Shown: positions 12,021 through 25,405 of the stretch, one piece after another
Position numbering within the stretch: position 1 is the stretch's first letter
How the letters are laid out: every line of letters starts with the position of its first letter
Assembly (NCBI GenBank): GCA_022661535.1
Contig: JAKULF010000008.1
Coordinates: forward strand, 2,790,001-2,854,000
Reading direction: 5' to 3'
From: Eutypa lata
Taxonomy: Eukaryota > Ascomycota > Sordariomycetes > Xylariales > Diatrypaceae
Length of the DNA: 64,000 nt
Made by a program: the position numbers and the translations under genes
The notes under the pieces: model-generated
The model's database searches: none
Told to the model about the DNA's origin: nothing
The model's input: only the letters and a program-made list of their open reading frames with translations

Positions 12021-12886
12021 CTTTCTTTTGCGACGAGTGGAATTCACTTCACTGTGTAGAGAAAGGGGGATATGTGGTTGGATTTCCTTAAGCAGGGGAA
12101 CAAGAAGAAAGCCAAGCCAGACTTCTTACGATGATCAGAGTCGTGATTTCTATATACGCGGGTTTACCATACACACTTCAGGAAACCCCCTGGTGAGCTA
12201 TTCTTAGACCCTTATCTTTCATGTTTTAATATCAAGCATGTCTACCATATTGTGTAGGGTCCGGCAGATACCTTTCCTAGCTAGACGACAAGTAAACAGG
12301 ACTGCTCGCCCCCTTACCATGTGCAGCCAAGGTTATTTGATCCGCCCGGCAAAATTCCCCTCTCCTAAACGAGTCACCCTAGTTGACCATTCCACACTTG
12401 GCGATAAACGCTATTACGAGAAGCAACACTTTAGGCAGAATTCCATTGACCAAAGAGTAGCCCCAGTGAGAATAAACATTGCCACAAACGATAAACAGAG
12501 TGTCCACGCACCATAGCTATATCCCCTACCTCATATAGCTATCGTCGCTCTCAAGTGGTGATTGGACGTACTGGTCTTGGACTGTATACACCATCCTATC
12601 ATCACAAGACGGCAAAACAGGGTGTAATTGTCGGCCCACTCTTCCAGATTAAAATGCAACAATTAGATCTCGGTACTTGGTGATGATGCCAGATAATATC
12701 GCCCAAGGGACTGACTGTGCTCTGTCGCTCGTCGGCACCATACCGAGATCCCCTTATATCTCATTTCACGTCATCGGTAATGTAAATAGAGGAGCTCGAA
12801 AAATCACTCCAAAATAATTCGCAGCCAAAAAGCGAAAAACGTACTTCGGCACTTGCTTTAGTAGTCAGGTAGTCATCTCGTTCACA
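12021..12886. promoter_or_regulatory. Shared upstream region of two divergent secreted-protein genes
   Basis: 866 bases between two outward-facing genes whose products both have signal peptides. A bidirectional promoter is the natural inference. No specific factor site is distinctive enough to name. Confidence 0.4.
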
Positions 12887-13997
12887 ATGCGATACGGTTT
12901 TCTCGCAGTTGCTGCGGCGGCGGTGTTCTCATCTGGTGTGAGTGCCGCCAGGGCCTGCGCCAGCGACTCGACATATCCGTGGCGAGTCAGCGACGCGCGA
13001 TTCGACGGCGCCGTTCCCGATGTCGGCAACGGGATCGCGACGGTAGCCGTCAGCATCGTGCCCACTACCACGGCGTACGGTACGTTCTTCGAGTGCGTGG
13101 CGTCGTGGCCGGAGGCGTGGGAGGGGTGGTACGACGGCGGCGATAACATCGTATGGAGCGACTGCATCTGGGCGGGCAACGGGCTGACCGACGATACGAC
13201 CGTCTCGTTTGCGACGGATTGGGCAAACCAGACGATGTATATTTCTCATACATTTGACTGTTCGGATTCGGAGGGGTGAGTGAGGGATATTTACTACCAT
13301 CGAAGTGGGATCTACTGGAGGAAAGAGAAGAGGATGGAGAAGAAGAACTCGCAACTGACACTTCCTTCTAGATCCAATGGCCTAGGAACAGGGACATTGC
13401 AACTAGCCATGGACTGCGCAACAGGCGAAGACGGCAGCACGGGTTGCACCTTGAACAGCGGTCTGAACTTCACAACCCAAGGGGCCCCGGCCCACCAAGA
13501 TCCGGGCACAAGCTGTGCGGAAAGCTACCAATCGTGGCAGCTCGAGGGATGGTCTCGCAAATACGAACTGGCCCCGGGCTCCCCGTCCGACCCACCGAGG
13601 TCCGACACGGGCCCGTCGTTCACCCTGCGGAACATGGCGAACACGGATATCTTCGACTGCTCGAGCTCGGGGAACGAAGAAAACACGTTCGTGGGCACCT
13701 GTGCGGCCGCTGGAGAAGAGGGTGCCTCGGCGAGCATGGCGGAGTTTACTTTCGATCGGAGCCTGAACATGCTCACGGTTACCCAACACTGGGAGTGCGA
13801 TGATGCGTAAGTACATCCCTACTTACTGCTGCTATACGATAACTAAATCTTTCCGGTGTCGATGGCTAACAAAATCCCTAACTAGCTCCACGCTCGACGC
13901 CGTTGGCATTGGATATGTCCAAGCAACATGTGCTCGCGATGGCGACATGCTTACGTGTACTTCACGTCCTATCTGGATTGGGACAAAGACACTATGA
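12887..13997 (+). CDS. Secreted Cys-rich protein with a duplicated domain
   Basis: Family not recognised. Exons are 12887-13275, 13372-13806 and 13886-13997; introns of 96 and 79 nt, both phase 2, give 311 residues. The first 20 (MRYGFLAVAAAAVFSSGVSA) are a signal peptide. The mature protein looks like two tandem copies of one beta-rich domain of roughly 110-140 residues. TMYISHTFDCSDSEG followed by LQLAMDCATGEDGSTGCTL matches NMLTVTQHWECDDA followed by YVQATCARDGDMLTCTS. Each copy is cut by a phase-2 intron at the equivalent point just after the shared Cys-Asp region. Even cysteine content suggests disulfides. Possibly a wall-associated or effector-type protein, which is inference only. Confidence 0.8.
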
Positions 13998-14775
13998 TAG
14001 GCAGTGGGTGGAAGAGTATATGGCCTACCTTTTTACTTCCAAAATTGTAGAATAGATTAGGTAGTCTGCTATGATATCTTGGATATTTCGATAACCCCAT
14101 CGTCATAATTTGACCTCCTTCTGTTGTCACTTCTAAAGCTAGCGCATAGCGTGTATAGCGTATGGCGCGGCCATGGTTAGGTTTAGGTTCTAGGGGGATT
14201 AGAGACGGCGAAAGTCTTCCTATTATGACATATTTTCGACGTGGCGGCGAAGTAGGTGTACTGAAGTAGAGTTTAGAGGACCGTCGGAAAATCGGTACAC
14301 CTGCATCGTGATAACTTAGCTATGGTAAGCCGCCATAGATCCTTCTTGCGGTGACTTGCATTGATATCATATCATTGTCCTAGCTAGGATATTTACTGTC
14401 GTACCAAATGTACCTATACATAGGTCCCACAATGTTAAAGCTTAAGATTTTCAGTAGAGGAAAAGGCGAGGAAGGATTTATCTGTGAAGGGGGGTAGGCA
14501 TCGCATGTTGCGGAATTTCGAACTTGACCCTTGCTTTAATACTCTATGCAGAGAGCCCCTATGATGAGACAAGGGGTTTAAGAACAGCTATCAATAGCGG
14601 GGGGAATTAGCAACAACAACTATAATTAGCATTTCAAATCATAAATATCATGTAAGTTAAGAGACAAAATATGATGAAGAAGATTGATGGAAAAAACATC
14701 ATTATGAACACAACTTCGCAACATAAACTGGCTCCATTACTGCAAAGAATATACTCAACAAGTACACTCACTACA
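13998..14775. other. Intergenic region between two convergent genes
   Basis: 3' flank of the secreted-protein gene and of DBP6. Frames reading out of the DBP6 antisense strand are shadows. No other feature was seen. Confidence 0.4.
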
Positions 14776-17406
14776 CTACACCCCCCCCTGCACACCCTTC
14801 CCATTCGCATTCCCCTTCCCCCTCCTAGCCCGATCAGCCTCCCTCCCCAACCTCTCAAGCGCACTCTCATACGACCCAACTTTCTCCTCAAACGCTTCCT
14901 TATCATCCCCTTTCTCCTCCGTAACCCTCACCCTCTCAACCTTCCTCGCGCGTCTCACCATACCCGCCTCTCCCTTTTCCTCGCCCGCGACAACCCTCCA
15001 GAACCACCTAGCCTCAGCCACCGTGTACAGAGTCCAAGCATGACCGCCGCGGCCCGCGCGCGCCGTCCGTCCGACCCGGTGCACGTACGAGGCCACGCTG
15101 GCCGGCATGTCGTAGTTGATGACGTGGTCGAGGGCGGGGAGGTCCACACCGCGGGCGACGAGGTCCGAGGCCACGAGGATGCGGAGCCTTCTGTCGCTGG
15201 CAGTGAATGCTCGCAGGGTGGCCTTGCGGCGCGCGTAAGGGGTGGTGGAGGTCAGGGTGCCGATGAGGGGCCCGAGGAAGGTTGGCGACATCAGGGCTAA
15301 GAGGCGCGAGAGGCGGATTGCGGTCTCGTTGGAGCGGGTGAAAATTAGGATGCTGGGGAGTATGCTGTTGTTGGTGATGGGCTTGGGAGGTGGTGATGGG
15401 AGCAGGGATGAGGTGGGTTTTTGGTGGGCGGATGATGATTCTGAATCGGAATTTGAGTCCGAGTCTGAGGCGGACTCCGAGTCCGAATCCGTGTCGGGGT
15501 CTGAAGAAGAGGTGGATGAGCCGGAAGAAGATGTATCGTCTCCGAGTTGACCTGTCTTGGAGTGTGTAGGGATGTGATTTCCTAGCACCAAGGCGCTCTG
15601 TACTAGATCGAGCAAAAACAGGGGTTTTAGGTTTGGATCGCTGACTTTGAGGGCAGCTTCCTCGAGGAGCTCAGGGAGAGCGTGCTCTTCCTTGCTATGG
15701 TCACCATCGATGTCATCTCTTCTTCCTGCGCTTTCAAGGACAACTAGCTTGGGCCTCCGAAGCTTCAAACCTCCAAGGCGATCAAGATCTCTTGTCATCG
15801 TGGCACTAAGGATAACCTTTCGGACCCCTGACAAGTTCGACTGCTTATGATTCCGTGCCCCGGGCACACCGTCATTTTGTAATCGTGGTATGACAATGTC
15901 TAGCCATTGTTGAAAGTTCTGGCTCAACAATTTGTCGGCTTCATCGACTATCAACCACCGCACATACTCAAGTGAGAACCCAGGGGTATAATTGATATGC
16001 TCAACCAGTCTGCCAGGGGTGCAGATGAGAATGTCGACCTTGGATTTGTAGGAGATAACATGATCTGGTAGTGTAGATAACCTGTCCTCTCTTCTTCGCA
16101 GCTCTGCTTTCTCTTCATCTTCGGTGTTGTATCCTAAGTCTTCGTCGTCATCTTCACCTGCTGCTGCGAGTCTCTTTAGGCGCTGGGCGTAACCTGCGGG
16201 ATCATACTGCTCTTCACGCTCAACTAGGGTTGATTGCTCCTTTTGCAAGGTCTGACTACCCATGCTGGTGCCGATGCGCACTCTGCGTTTAGCTCCATCT
16301 AATGCAAACGCCCCTGCACATTCTTCAAACACTTGCTGGGCTTGCCTGACTAGCTCACGAGTGGGTAAAACAACCAAGGCTCGTAACCTCGTGATATGAC
16401 GGTTCCCCTGGCTAAGGTCTCGGGTCACTGGTAGTGCATAAGCTAGAGTCTTTCCAGATCCAGTTGCAGCTGAGACAAGTATATCTCCTTGCATTGTCTT
16501 GCAGTGATGTGGTAGAAGTTGAGGTATCACAACCGTTTGTATTGCGAACGCTTGTTTATACCCCTTTTTAGACAACCTCTCAACAACTTCAGCACTAATC
16601 CCTAGTTCGGGTGTGAGGCCAAAGTCTGTAAAAGATGCAGTTGCTTGAGGCGAAACTCGAACTGGCTCTGCCAGCCAAGCTGGTAGCGTCTCGTACGCAG
16701 GTCTTGACGTATCGATATCTACCGGTTCAGGCTGTGGGAGAGGCTCCAAGCCGTGGAGTTCTGTGACTTCGTCTGTCTTTTCATCAAGCCTAGGGGCATC
16801 CTGCATCACATCATCCTGGTTCTCAGCAGTTTCGGCCATAGATTCGGATGGTCTTTGCATAGCCTTTGCCGCTTTTCTCAAGACTGATTTATGCCGTATC
16901 GGGGTATCATCCTCCTCTACTTCGTTGTTCTCTTTTAATTTCTTCTTTTTGGCCTTCTTTTCCTTTTTGCGCTCTGGGAGTGCCTCTTGAGCTGCTTCCG
17001 AGGGTTGAGCCGAGCTAGACTCTCCATTTACTATCCCATCTTGTAAATCTGATATTTTCGGTTCGACGTCAGGCACAGGCTCAGACTCGTTATGGTCAGG
17101 CGCATCGTCATCAGCCACCTTAACTTTAGCCTTCTTGTTTTTCTTATCCTTCTTCTCTTTCTTTGGTTCTCCATTTTGTGTTATCTTGACCTTCTTAGCC
17201 GGTGGCTCATCTTCATGATTTGGCTCGTCTCCATTGAAGACAATATGTCGAGTACCTGGGGGCTGGGTGTTCGACTTTGGAGGTGGTACATATCTAGCAT
17301 ACGCAATAGCTTGTGTCGCAGGTGGTTGAGATGGTTGAGATGCTTCAATTGACTCTTTGAGTGACGGCGCAGTCCCTTTCGACGGAGGCACATACCTTGC
17401 GTACAT
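14776..17406 (-). CDS. DBP6: ATP-dependent RNA helicase Dbp6 (60S ribosome assembly)
   Basis: Nucleolar DEAD-box helicase of early 60S pre-ribosome assembly. Single exon, 876 residues, ATG at 17406. The N-terminus carries YARYVPP twice (residues 2-8 and 36-42) and a Lys-rich, Glu/Asp-rich tail typical of nucleolar proteins. Helicase motifs in order: VVIPQLLP region before motif I; AATGSGKT (about 313-320); PTREL (348-352); CTPGRL; VDEAD (487-491); SAT (534-536); then an acidic Ser/Asp linker. RecA domain 2 follows with [19 protein letters not shown] and [11 protein letters not shown] 45-residue charged insert (about 395-445) separates motifs Ia and Ib. Dbp6 is the best family fit, judged from the inserts and acidic linker. 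Confidence 0.93.
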   Translation of the reverse strand: MYARYVPPSKGTAPSLKESIEASQPSQPPATQAIAYARYVPPPKSNTQPPGTRHIVFNGDEPNHEDEPPAKKVKITQNGEPKKEKKDKKNKKAKVKVADDDAPDHNESEPVPDVEPKISDLQDGIVNGESSSAQPSEAAQEALPERKKEKKAKKKKLKENNEVEEDDTPIRHKSVLRKAAKAMQRPSESMAETAENQDDVMQDAPRLDEKTDEVTELHGLEPLPQPEPVDIDTSRPAYETLPAWLAEPVRVSPQATASFTDFGLTPELGISAEVVERLSKKGYKQAFAIQTVVIPQLLPHHCKTMQGDILVSAATGSGKTLAYALPVTRDLSQGNRHITRLRALVVLPTRELVRQAQQVFEECAGAFALDGAKRRVRIGTSMGSQTLQKEQSTLVEREEQYDPAGYAQRLKRLAAAGEDDDEDLGYNTEDEEKAELRRREDRLSTLPDHVISYKSKVDILICTPGRLVEHINYTPGFSLEYVRWLIVDEADKLLSQNFQQWLDIVIPRLQNDGVPGARNHKQSNLSGVRKVILSATMTRDLDRLGGLKLRRPKLVVLESAGRRDDIDGDHSKEEHALPELLEEAALKVSDPNLKPLFLLDLVQSALVLGNHIPTHSKTGQLGDDTSSSGSSTSSSDPDTDSDSESASDSDSNSDSESSSAHQKPTSSLLPSPPPKPITNNSILPSILIFTRSNETAIRLSRLLALMSPTFLGPLIGTLTSTTPYARRKATLRAFTASDRRLRILVASDLVARGVDLPALDHVINYDMPASVASYVHRVGRTARAGRGGHAWTLYTVAEARWFWRVVAGEEKGEAGMVRRARKVERVRVTEEKGDDKEAFEEKVGSYESALERLGREADRARRGKGNANGKGVQGGV

Positions 17407-17583
17407 GACTGATTGTTTGCAAGATTCCGATATGACTAGGTAGAATGCCTAATAAATAATTTCATTTATATAGCCAGCTGCGTTCAAAGTACCCGTACAC
17501 ACTTTTGAAGCTCTTGATTCTGCCACTTCTAAAAAATTGACCGCCTAGGAAACTTATCGTTATCGCGTCTTTAGTGTCCGCCA

Positions 17584-17873
17584 TGTGCTTTCTGGTCCCG
17601 CTTCCTATAACCCCAAATACTTACGTAATATATTTACTTTAGGATTTTTTAAGACTTAAAACTTAAAATTAATTAATTAAAAAAAAATTATTTAATAATT
17701 AATAAATTTTATAAATATTAAAATATAAAATGAATTTTTTAAAAATTTTATAATAATTTTTTTATTATAAATTTATATATTATAAATTTTTTATTATATA
17801 ATTTTTTTATTATAAAAGGTTTTATTATATTATATAATATAAAATTTTTATTATTTAACTTTAAAAATTTATA
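17584..17873. repeat. Left LTR (direct repeat copy 1)
   Basis: Matches 22845-23133 along its length. It begins TGTGC and ends in TTATA. The first 55 or so bases keep normal composition; the right copy at the same positions differs almost only by C-to-T and G-to-A changes. The TG start and TA end fit a TG...CA LTR whose terminal CA was mutated. Confidence 0.8.
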
Positions 17874-20800
17874 TTATTTTTTTCGTTTTAAATAATTATT
17901 TTAATTATTTTAATTTAATAAATTTTATAAATTTTATTAATTTTATTTAAATAATTATTTATTTATATATTATAAACTTTATATAAAATAATCGTTATTT
18001 ATATAAATAAAAAATAAATTAATTTCGTTATATTTTAATAAAAACGCGATTTTTTTAAAACTTTATATACGATATATATTTTTTAAATAATAATTTATCG
18101 TAATAAAATTTATGTTTTTTTTTACGTTAACGAATTCGTAATATTTAATCTTTTATAACGTAAATTTAAATTAAACTTTTTTTATTTATAAATACGTTTA
18201 AATTTAATTTCGTAATATTTTTAAATTATTATAATAATTTTTAATTATAAACGTTTTATATTATTTAATTAATTATTTTTTAAAATTTATTTTTTTAATC
18301 GATTTTTAAACGTATTTAAAAAGCTTTATTTAAGATTATTTTTATAAAAGTTACGTTTTAAATATTAAAAAATAATTATTATAATCGTTTAATTTAAATA
18401 TTTTATTATATATTATTATTATTTTTTAAAATAAATTTAATAAATTTAATATAAAATTAATTTAATATTTTCGTAATATAATCTTTTTTAATATTATTAT
18501 TAACTTTTTTTATTTTATCGTTTTTATAAAGTTAAATTAATATAATAAGTTTTATTATTAATTTATATTATTAATATTATTTTCGTATTTTATAATTATT
18601 AAATATATTAACGTTATTATTAATTTATTTTTTTAAATAATTAAAAGTTATTTTAATTTATTTAATTATAAATATTATATTAATAAATTATATAAAAAAT
18701 ACGAATTATATTTTTATTTAATTTATAACGTATTTTATAATTATAAAAATTTTAAATTAATTAATAAATATATAATTAATTATAAATTAAATAATAAAAA
18801 GTTAAGCTTTTTTATTAATTAATACGTAAAATATTTAAATGTAATTTATTATATTATTAAAATAATTTTTAAATATTAAAATAATTTTAAAATATTTCGT
18901 ATTAAAATTTTAATAATTAAATAATTTTAATCGTAATAAATCTTTTTAAAATTTATTATTAAATCGTTATATTTAATTACTTTTTATAAAGTTTTTACTT
19001 TTATTATTATATTTATTATATATAAAAAGTTTTTTAAATGTTTTTCGTTTATTATTATTTTATATAACTTTTTTTAATAAAAAATAAAGTTTTCGTATAT
19101 TTATTCTTTTTATAATATAAATAATAATATCGTTTTATATTAAAAATATTTATATATAATTTATAAGTTAATTTAATTTAATTAATTAAAGTTTTAAATA
19201 AAATTAAATTAATTTTCGATTAAATATTTTCGATTTTATATATTTTCGATAAAATATAATAAATAATTTATAAAAATATTTGCTTTATTTAATTTATAAA
19301 AGATTTATATATTATAATATTTAATAATATTAAAAAATTTAACGATTTATATTAATTATTTAATTTTTATATTTAATATTTTAAATAATTCGTAATTTAT
19401 TATTATTATTACGTTTTTTCTTTTTATTTAATATTATTAATATTATAAAGTTAATATTATTTTTAAAAGTTTTTTCTTTTAAATTACGTATTTCGTTTAT
19501 ATATTTATAAGCTTTTTCGAAAAGTAAATTATAAAATAAAAAATTATTTCGTTTTATTTTTTATATAAATAAAGTTATAAAAGAATTACGTTAATATAAC
19601 GTTAAAAAGCGTTAATCTTTATAATATAAAAAATTTATTAATTAAACTTTTATATAATAAATATTATTATAATTACGTTATAAATTTATTATTAAATTAT
19701 TTTAACTTTAATATTTAAAGTAATTTTATAATTTTTTAAACTTTTAATTAATTTTATTAAAAGTATTAATATTTTTAAATAACTTATAATTAAATAACGA
19801 AAGTAATTTATTACATTAATAAAAGTTTGTATTTTAATTATAATTTTTAATTTTAATTATTTTTATATTATTAATATTTTAATTAAATTAACTTTAATAT
19901 TTTTTTTAATATAATAAATTTAAAAAATACTTTTTTACGAATAAATATAATTAATTTTACGACGTTAATTATTATATTATAATTTAATAATTATTAAAAT
20001 AACGTTTTTATTTTTATATAAAGTTATTTTAAAGTTTTTTTTATATTACGATATTATTAATTATTTTTAAAATAAATTTTTAAAATAATATTAAAACTTT
20101 TTTAATTAAAATTTAAAAAATTATTAATATATATTAAAAGTTAAAAAGTATTATTATTTATTTATATAAGTTAAATAAAATTATAAAAGTCGTTTTTTCT
20201 TTATATAATTTATAAATTTTAATATATTAAAAGTTATTTTTAAAGTTTATAAAATAATAATATTAATGTTTTATTATTCGTTAAATTTTATTTATTACGT
20301 TTAATAATAAATAAGCGTTTTTTTTAATAATTTTATTAAATTTTCGATAATTATAATAAAAACGTTAAATGATATAAATATTATTTTTATTTAATTTTAT
20401 TATTTATTTAAATGTTTTTTTAAACGTTAATAAAGTTAATATTATTTAAAGTTTTTAATTATTTTATATAATTTTTAAAATGTATTTTTATACGAAATTT
20501 TATATTATTTTTAATTATATTAAATTATATTTTCGTAATAATAACTTAATAAATAAATAATTATTTATATTAATATAATATTTAATTTTTATTTTAATAT
20601 CTTTACGTTTTTTAATAAGTTTAAATAATTTTAAAAATTATTTAATATATTTTTATAAATACGTTTTAATTATAAAATCGTTAATAAGTGTTTTTTTATA
20701 TTAATTTATTTTCGGTTTTTTTAATTATATATATATTATTTTAATTATATAATTATTTATATATTAAAGTAATATTTCGTTAATTAATATTAAATATAAT

Positions 20801-22844
20801 ATTAATTTTTTTAATATTTTATTTAAAATTATATTTTTATTATTTTTATTATAATTATATTATATATCGAATTTATAAAGTATATTTTTTTTTAAAATTA
20901 ATTTATTTAAAAATATTTCGTTTAATATAATTTTAACGAATATTATAAATTTATATATATATAATATATTTTTTAATTTAAATTTAATTATTATTAATAA
21001 TTATATAATATTATATATAAATTATATTTTTATTAAAAATTATAAAGTATAATAAAAAATATAATTATAATTAAAAAAAACGTTAAAAAAATAATTATTT
21101 ATCGTTTTTATTTTAAATAAATTATAAATTTATCGATAATTTTTTTTATAAATTTATTTTATATAAATTTAAGTTTTTTATTAATATTTACGTTAATTAA
21201 ATAAACGCGACTTTTTTAATTTTTAATTTTAAATAATTTAAAAAGTTTTTTTAATTTTTATTTATATTTAAATTTATTTTATTATAATCTTTTCGTTAAA
21301 TTTTTATCGTTTTCGTTATTTTTATTAATTTCGTTATTAATAAAATATATTTTTAATTTAATTTTATTTATTTATTTATTAAAAGTTAATTTAAATTTAA
21401 TATATTTAAAATTATTATTATTATATAAAGTTTTTTTAAAAGTAACTTTTTTACTTTTTTAACGTTTATTATTAAAAAATTTAACTTTTTATTTTATAAT
21501 TAAAATATATATTATTATTCGTTATAATTACGGAATTATATTTTTTTATAAAGTTAATTTTTTAATTATTATATTTAAAATTTAAAATTTAATTTAATTT
21601 TAATATTATTAATATTATTATAATAATATTTAATTATTTTAAATGTATTATATTTAATTTATTTAATATAATTTCGAAAATTTTTAAATTATAAAATAAA
21701 ATAAAGGTTTTATATAATTAAACGATTATTTTTAAAATATTATAAATTTTATTTTCGATTTTACGATAAATAATTATAAAAGTTTTTCGTATTATTTTTT
21801 TAATTATTTATTACGTATTTTATTAATTAACGTAATTATATATAAATAATTAAATAATTAATATATATATTTAAAAATAAATAAATAAATATTTTTTTAT
21901 TATAATAAATATTACGATATTTTTATAATAATTAATAAAAAGCTTTACGAATATAATATATAAAATTAATAAAATTTTCGTTTTAATAAAATAATAAAAT
22001 TAAAAACTTTATTATAAATTTATAAAATTAATAATAATTATTTAAAATTTAAATTATTACTTTAAAAATATTATTTAATTAAGTTTTTATAATTTTATAT
22101 AAATTATAATTTATTAAAAATTACTTATTAATTTAATAAAAATACGTTATATTTAAAAATTATAAAAAATAAATATTTATTAAAATTAATATTAAATTTT
22201 TCGTAATTTATTAAATATTATTTCGTTAATTTAAACGAGCTTTAAATTTAATAAAAATATATTTTTATTTTTATTTTTATATTTTAAAAAGATTATAATT
22301 TTAAAAAATAAAATTATTTTTAATTAAAGTATTTTAATTTGCTTTTTTTATATTATTATAATTTTTATTTTCGAATTAAATTTTTCGAAATTTAATTATT
22401 TATTTAATTTTCGTTTTATATTAATTTATTAAATAAAGTTTTTAATATAAAAAAAAAGTTTTTTTATAATATATTAATTACGAAAAGTATTAATATTAAT
22501 TTTAATATTATATTTTAATTCGTAATTAAAATAATAATTAAATTTTAAATTAAATTTTTTAATTATTATATATTTTAATTATTTTATTTAATATTATAAT
22601 TTATTTTTATAAATTAACTTTTTAATTTTTTATTAAATTCGTTTAATTTAATATATATTTAATTATTAAATTTATTTAAATTAAATTTATTAATTTAATA
22701 TAAAATTATATATAATAAATCGTTATTTTATAATATTATAAAAATATTAAAAACGAATAAAAAAAGTAAATTAAAAATTAAATAAATAAATAAAAATATT
22801 ATTATTTTTATTTAATATAATATAAGTTTATAAAAATAATTATT

Positions 22845-23133
22845 TATATTTTTTAATTTCGTTTTTTATAATTTTAAATGCTTACGTAATGTATTTATTT
22901 TAAGATTTTTTAAAATTTAAAATTTAAAATTAATTAATTAAAAAAAATTATTTAATAATTAATAAGTTTTATAAATATTAAAATATAAAATAAATTTTTT
23001 AAAAATTTTATAATAATTTTTTTATTATAAATTTACGTATTATAAATTCTTTATTATATAATCTTTTTATTATAAAAAACTTTATTATATTATATAATAT
23101 AAAATTTTTATTATTTAACTTTAAAAATTTATA
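22845..23133. repeat. Right LTR (direct repeat copy 2)
   Basis: Fully AT-converted copy of 17584-17873. The shared run around TTACGTAAT and the tract ending TTATTTAACTTTAAAAATT make the pairing unmistakable. Beyond TTTATA the two copies diverge at once. Confidence 0.8.
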
Positions 23134-23460
23134 ATTATAATTATTTTAACGATATATATATATTTTATTTATTTTTTATATTTATTATTAATTACGTTAA
23201 TTTATAATGCTTTATTACTTTATTATTTTATTACTTTATTACTTTATTATATTTATTTATTTATTTATTTATTTATTTATATATTTATTTATTTATTTTT
23301 ATATATTTATTATTAATTATATTAATTTATAATAATTTTATTAAATTTTTTTATTTATTTTAATAATTATATAATTTATTTAATTTTAAATATTTAATTT
23401 ATATTTAAAAAAATAAATAAAACGTAAAAAAAAAAGCTATTAAGTAAATAAATAAATAAG
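23134..23460. repeat. AT-rich simple-sequence tail
   Basis: Continues the AT block outside the right LTR. It contains TTTATTAC-type and (TTTA)n runs around 23215-23310 and A-rich runs at 23408-23455. It is either the RIP-affected remainder of another repeat or spread of mutation from the element. Normal base composition resumes near 23460. Confidence 0.6.
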
Positions 23461-23886
23461 TAAGATGATAAGGTGATAAAGCGCTGTAAACTGGCGTAGT
23501 TAATAAAGATCTTAAGTACAGTACATAAGAAATTTCCTTAAGAGGTTTAGCCACCGTCAGAATAGCCACGGCGTTTAGTGTCGATCTGGTATCCACTAGT
23601 AAGCTTAGGCCACACCTTAAATATTCCCGTTCAGGGGTAAGGTAGCACGGCGCATAGGAACAGCTTCAAAGCTCCGTTTTGACAATAACTTTAACCATCA
23701 TGACCCACCGCCGACTCTACAGATCTAAGTTCAAAAGGCTCTCGATAGACGGAATACTATGTTAGTTGTGTTTACGTCAAGATCGTGACAATAAGCATTG
23801 GTATGCTACCCGAATATGATTCGTGTTTCATCTAAATCCAACCAAATACCCCATCGCTATCGTCATCACCAATACCATCCGCCACG

Positions 23887-25405
23887 ATGTCCGACGAGCA
23901 ACAGCCCCGAACATATAACATCGCCATGGTTTGCGATTTCTTCTTTCCGCAGCCCGGCGGTGTCGAAAGTCACATCTACCAGCTTTCGTCTAAGTTGATA
24001 GACCGCGGTCACAAAGTTATCGTCATCACCCACGCATACGACGACAGGAAGGGAATACGTTACCTAACCAACGGCATCAAGGTTTTCTATGTACCTTTTG
24101 CCATCATATACCGATCTGCTACCTTCCCGACCGTATTCTCTTTCTTCCCCATATTCCGAAACATTATAATCCGGGAGCGCATCGAGATTGTCCACGGTCA
24201 TGCTAGTCTGAGCACTCTTTGCCAGGAGGCAATCCTACACGCGAGAACTATGGGCTTACGAACCGTCTTCACCGACCATTCGCTCTTCGGTTTCGCCGAT
24301 GCCGCTAGTATCACCACGAATAAGCTGCTGAAGTTTACACTTAGCGATGTAGACCATGTAATATGCGTTAGCCACACAAGGTAGGCCCTTCTCCAGTCCT
24401 ACAGATTACACTCTACCTCCTATTCTTACAAATGGTCACAGTAAGGAAAATACCGTGTTGAGAGCGGCCCTAGATCCCCTCATGGTCTCCGTAATTCCGA
24501 ACGCCCTCGTCTCCGAAAACTTCAGACCGCTTCCCCGCGCCGACCCCGCCAGCCTCCTATACCCGCAAAACCCGCTCCCAGCACACCCTCTCAGCCCCAA
24601 CGACCCCATCGTCATCGTAGTGATCAGCCGGCTCTTCTACAACAAGGGGACGGACCTCCTCACGGCCGCGATCCCCACCATCCTCGAGCACCACCCGAAC
24701 ACGCGGTTCATCATCGCGGGGTCCGGCCCCAAGGCCATCGACCTCGAGCAGATGATCGAGCAGAACGTGCTCCAGGACAAGGTCGAGATGCTAGGGCCCA
24801 TCCGCCACGAGAAGGTCCGCGACGTCATGGTCCAGGGCCACATCTACCTGCACCCGAGCTTAACGGAAGCCTTCGGGACCGTCATCGTCGAGGCCGCCAG
24901 CTGCGGGCTCTACGTCGTGTGCACGGCCGTGGGCGGCATCCCCGAGGTGCTCCCCTCGCACATGACGGAGTTCGCGCGCCCGGAGGAGAGCGACCTCGTC
25001 GCGGCGACGGGGCGCGCCATCGCGGCCCTGCGCGCCAACCGCATCCGCACCGAGCGCTTCCACGATCAGGTCAAGGAGATGTACAGCTGGACTAACGTGG
25101 CGCGCCGCACCGAGCGCGTCTACCGCGGCATCATGGGCGACGTCAGCGGCGCCGAGTTCTACGGGTACTACGACCAGGGGAGCGCGGCGCTGCACTGGAG
25201 CGCCACGCGCGGCCGCAACTTCGCCCTCATCGACCGCCTGAAGCGCTACTACGGCTGCGGCGTCTGGGCCGGCAAGCTCTTCTGCCTCTGCGTCCTCGTC
25301 GACTTCCTCCTCTTCGTCCTGCTGGAGTGGTGGTGGCCCCGCGATGAGATCGACATCGCGAGGGATTGGCCCAGGAAACATTTTGATGGTGACGATGACG
25401 ACTAG
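23887..25405 (+). CDS. GPI3: GPI-GlcNAc transferase catalytic subunit (PIG-A/Gpi3)
   Basis: Catalytic subunit of the ER enzyme that adds GlcNAc to phosphatidylinositol, first step of GPI-anchor synthesis. Exons 23887-24380 and 24442-25405, one 61-nt intron, 485 residues. The N-terminus has [16 protein letters not shown]; then [13 protein letters not shown] and [11 protein letters not shown], signatures of the PIG-A branch of GT4. The GT4 nucleotide-sugar site appears as [12 protein letters not shown] and [20 protein letters not shown] (the EX7E motif, with its first Glu in TEAFG). A hydrophobic segment near the C-terminus ([19 protein letters not shown]) is the membrane anchor. Exon 2 is far more GC-rich at third positions than exon 1. 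The stop overlaps a short CTAG repeat. Confidence 0.96.

Larger units (their letters stand above)
17584..23133. mobile_element. RIP-degenerated LTR retrotransposon
   Basis: 5.55 kb bounded by two direct repeats of about 290 bp and almost entirely A/T from about 17640 on. The remaining C and G sit mostly in CG, CTT and AAG contexts, while CA and TG dinucleotides are nearly absent, as expected after repeat-induced point mutation. No coding frame survives, so no gag or pol motif can be shown and the strand is unknown. Total length and LTR length would fit a Ty1/copia-sized element, but that is only a size argument. No 5-bp target duplication is evident: the left flank is CGCCA, the right flank ATTAT. 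Confidence 0.8.

Noticed and set aside
15242..15550. Frame opposite DBP6 rich in Ser/Glu
   Set aside because: Antisense shadow of the acidic Ser/Asp linker of DBP6.
23215..23310. TTTATTAC/TTTA repeats as a possible CRISPR-like or satellite array
   Set aside because: Units are irregular low-complexity A/T text without spacers; the organism is a eukaryote.
17640..23460. Short frames inside the AT block as retroelement gag/pol genes
   Set aside because: Every frame is closed by stops created by RIP; no RT or integrase motif can be honestly read.
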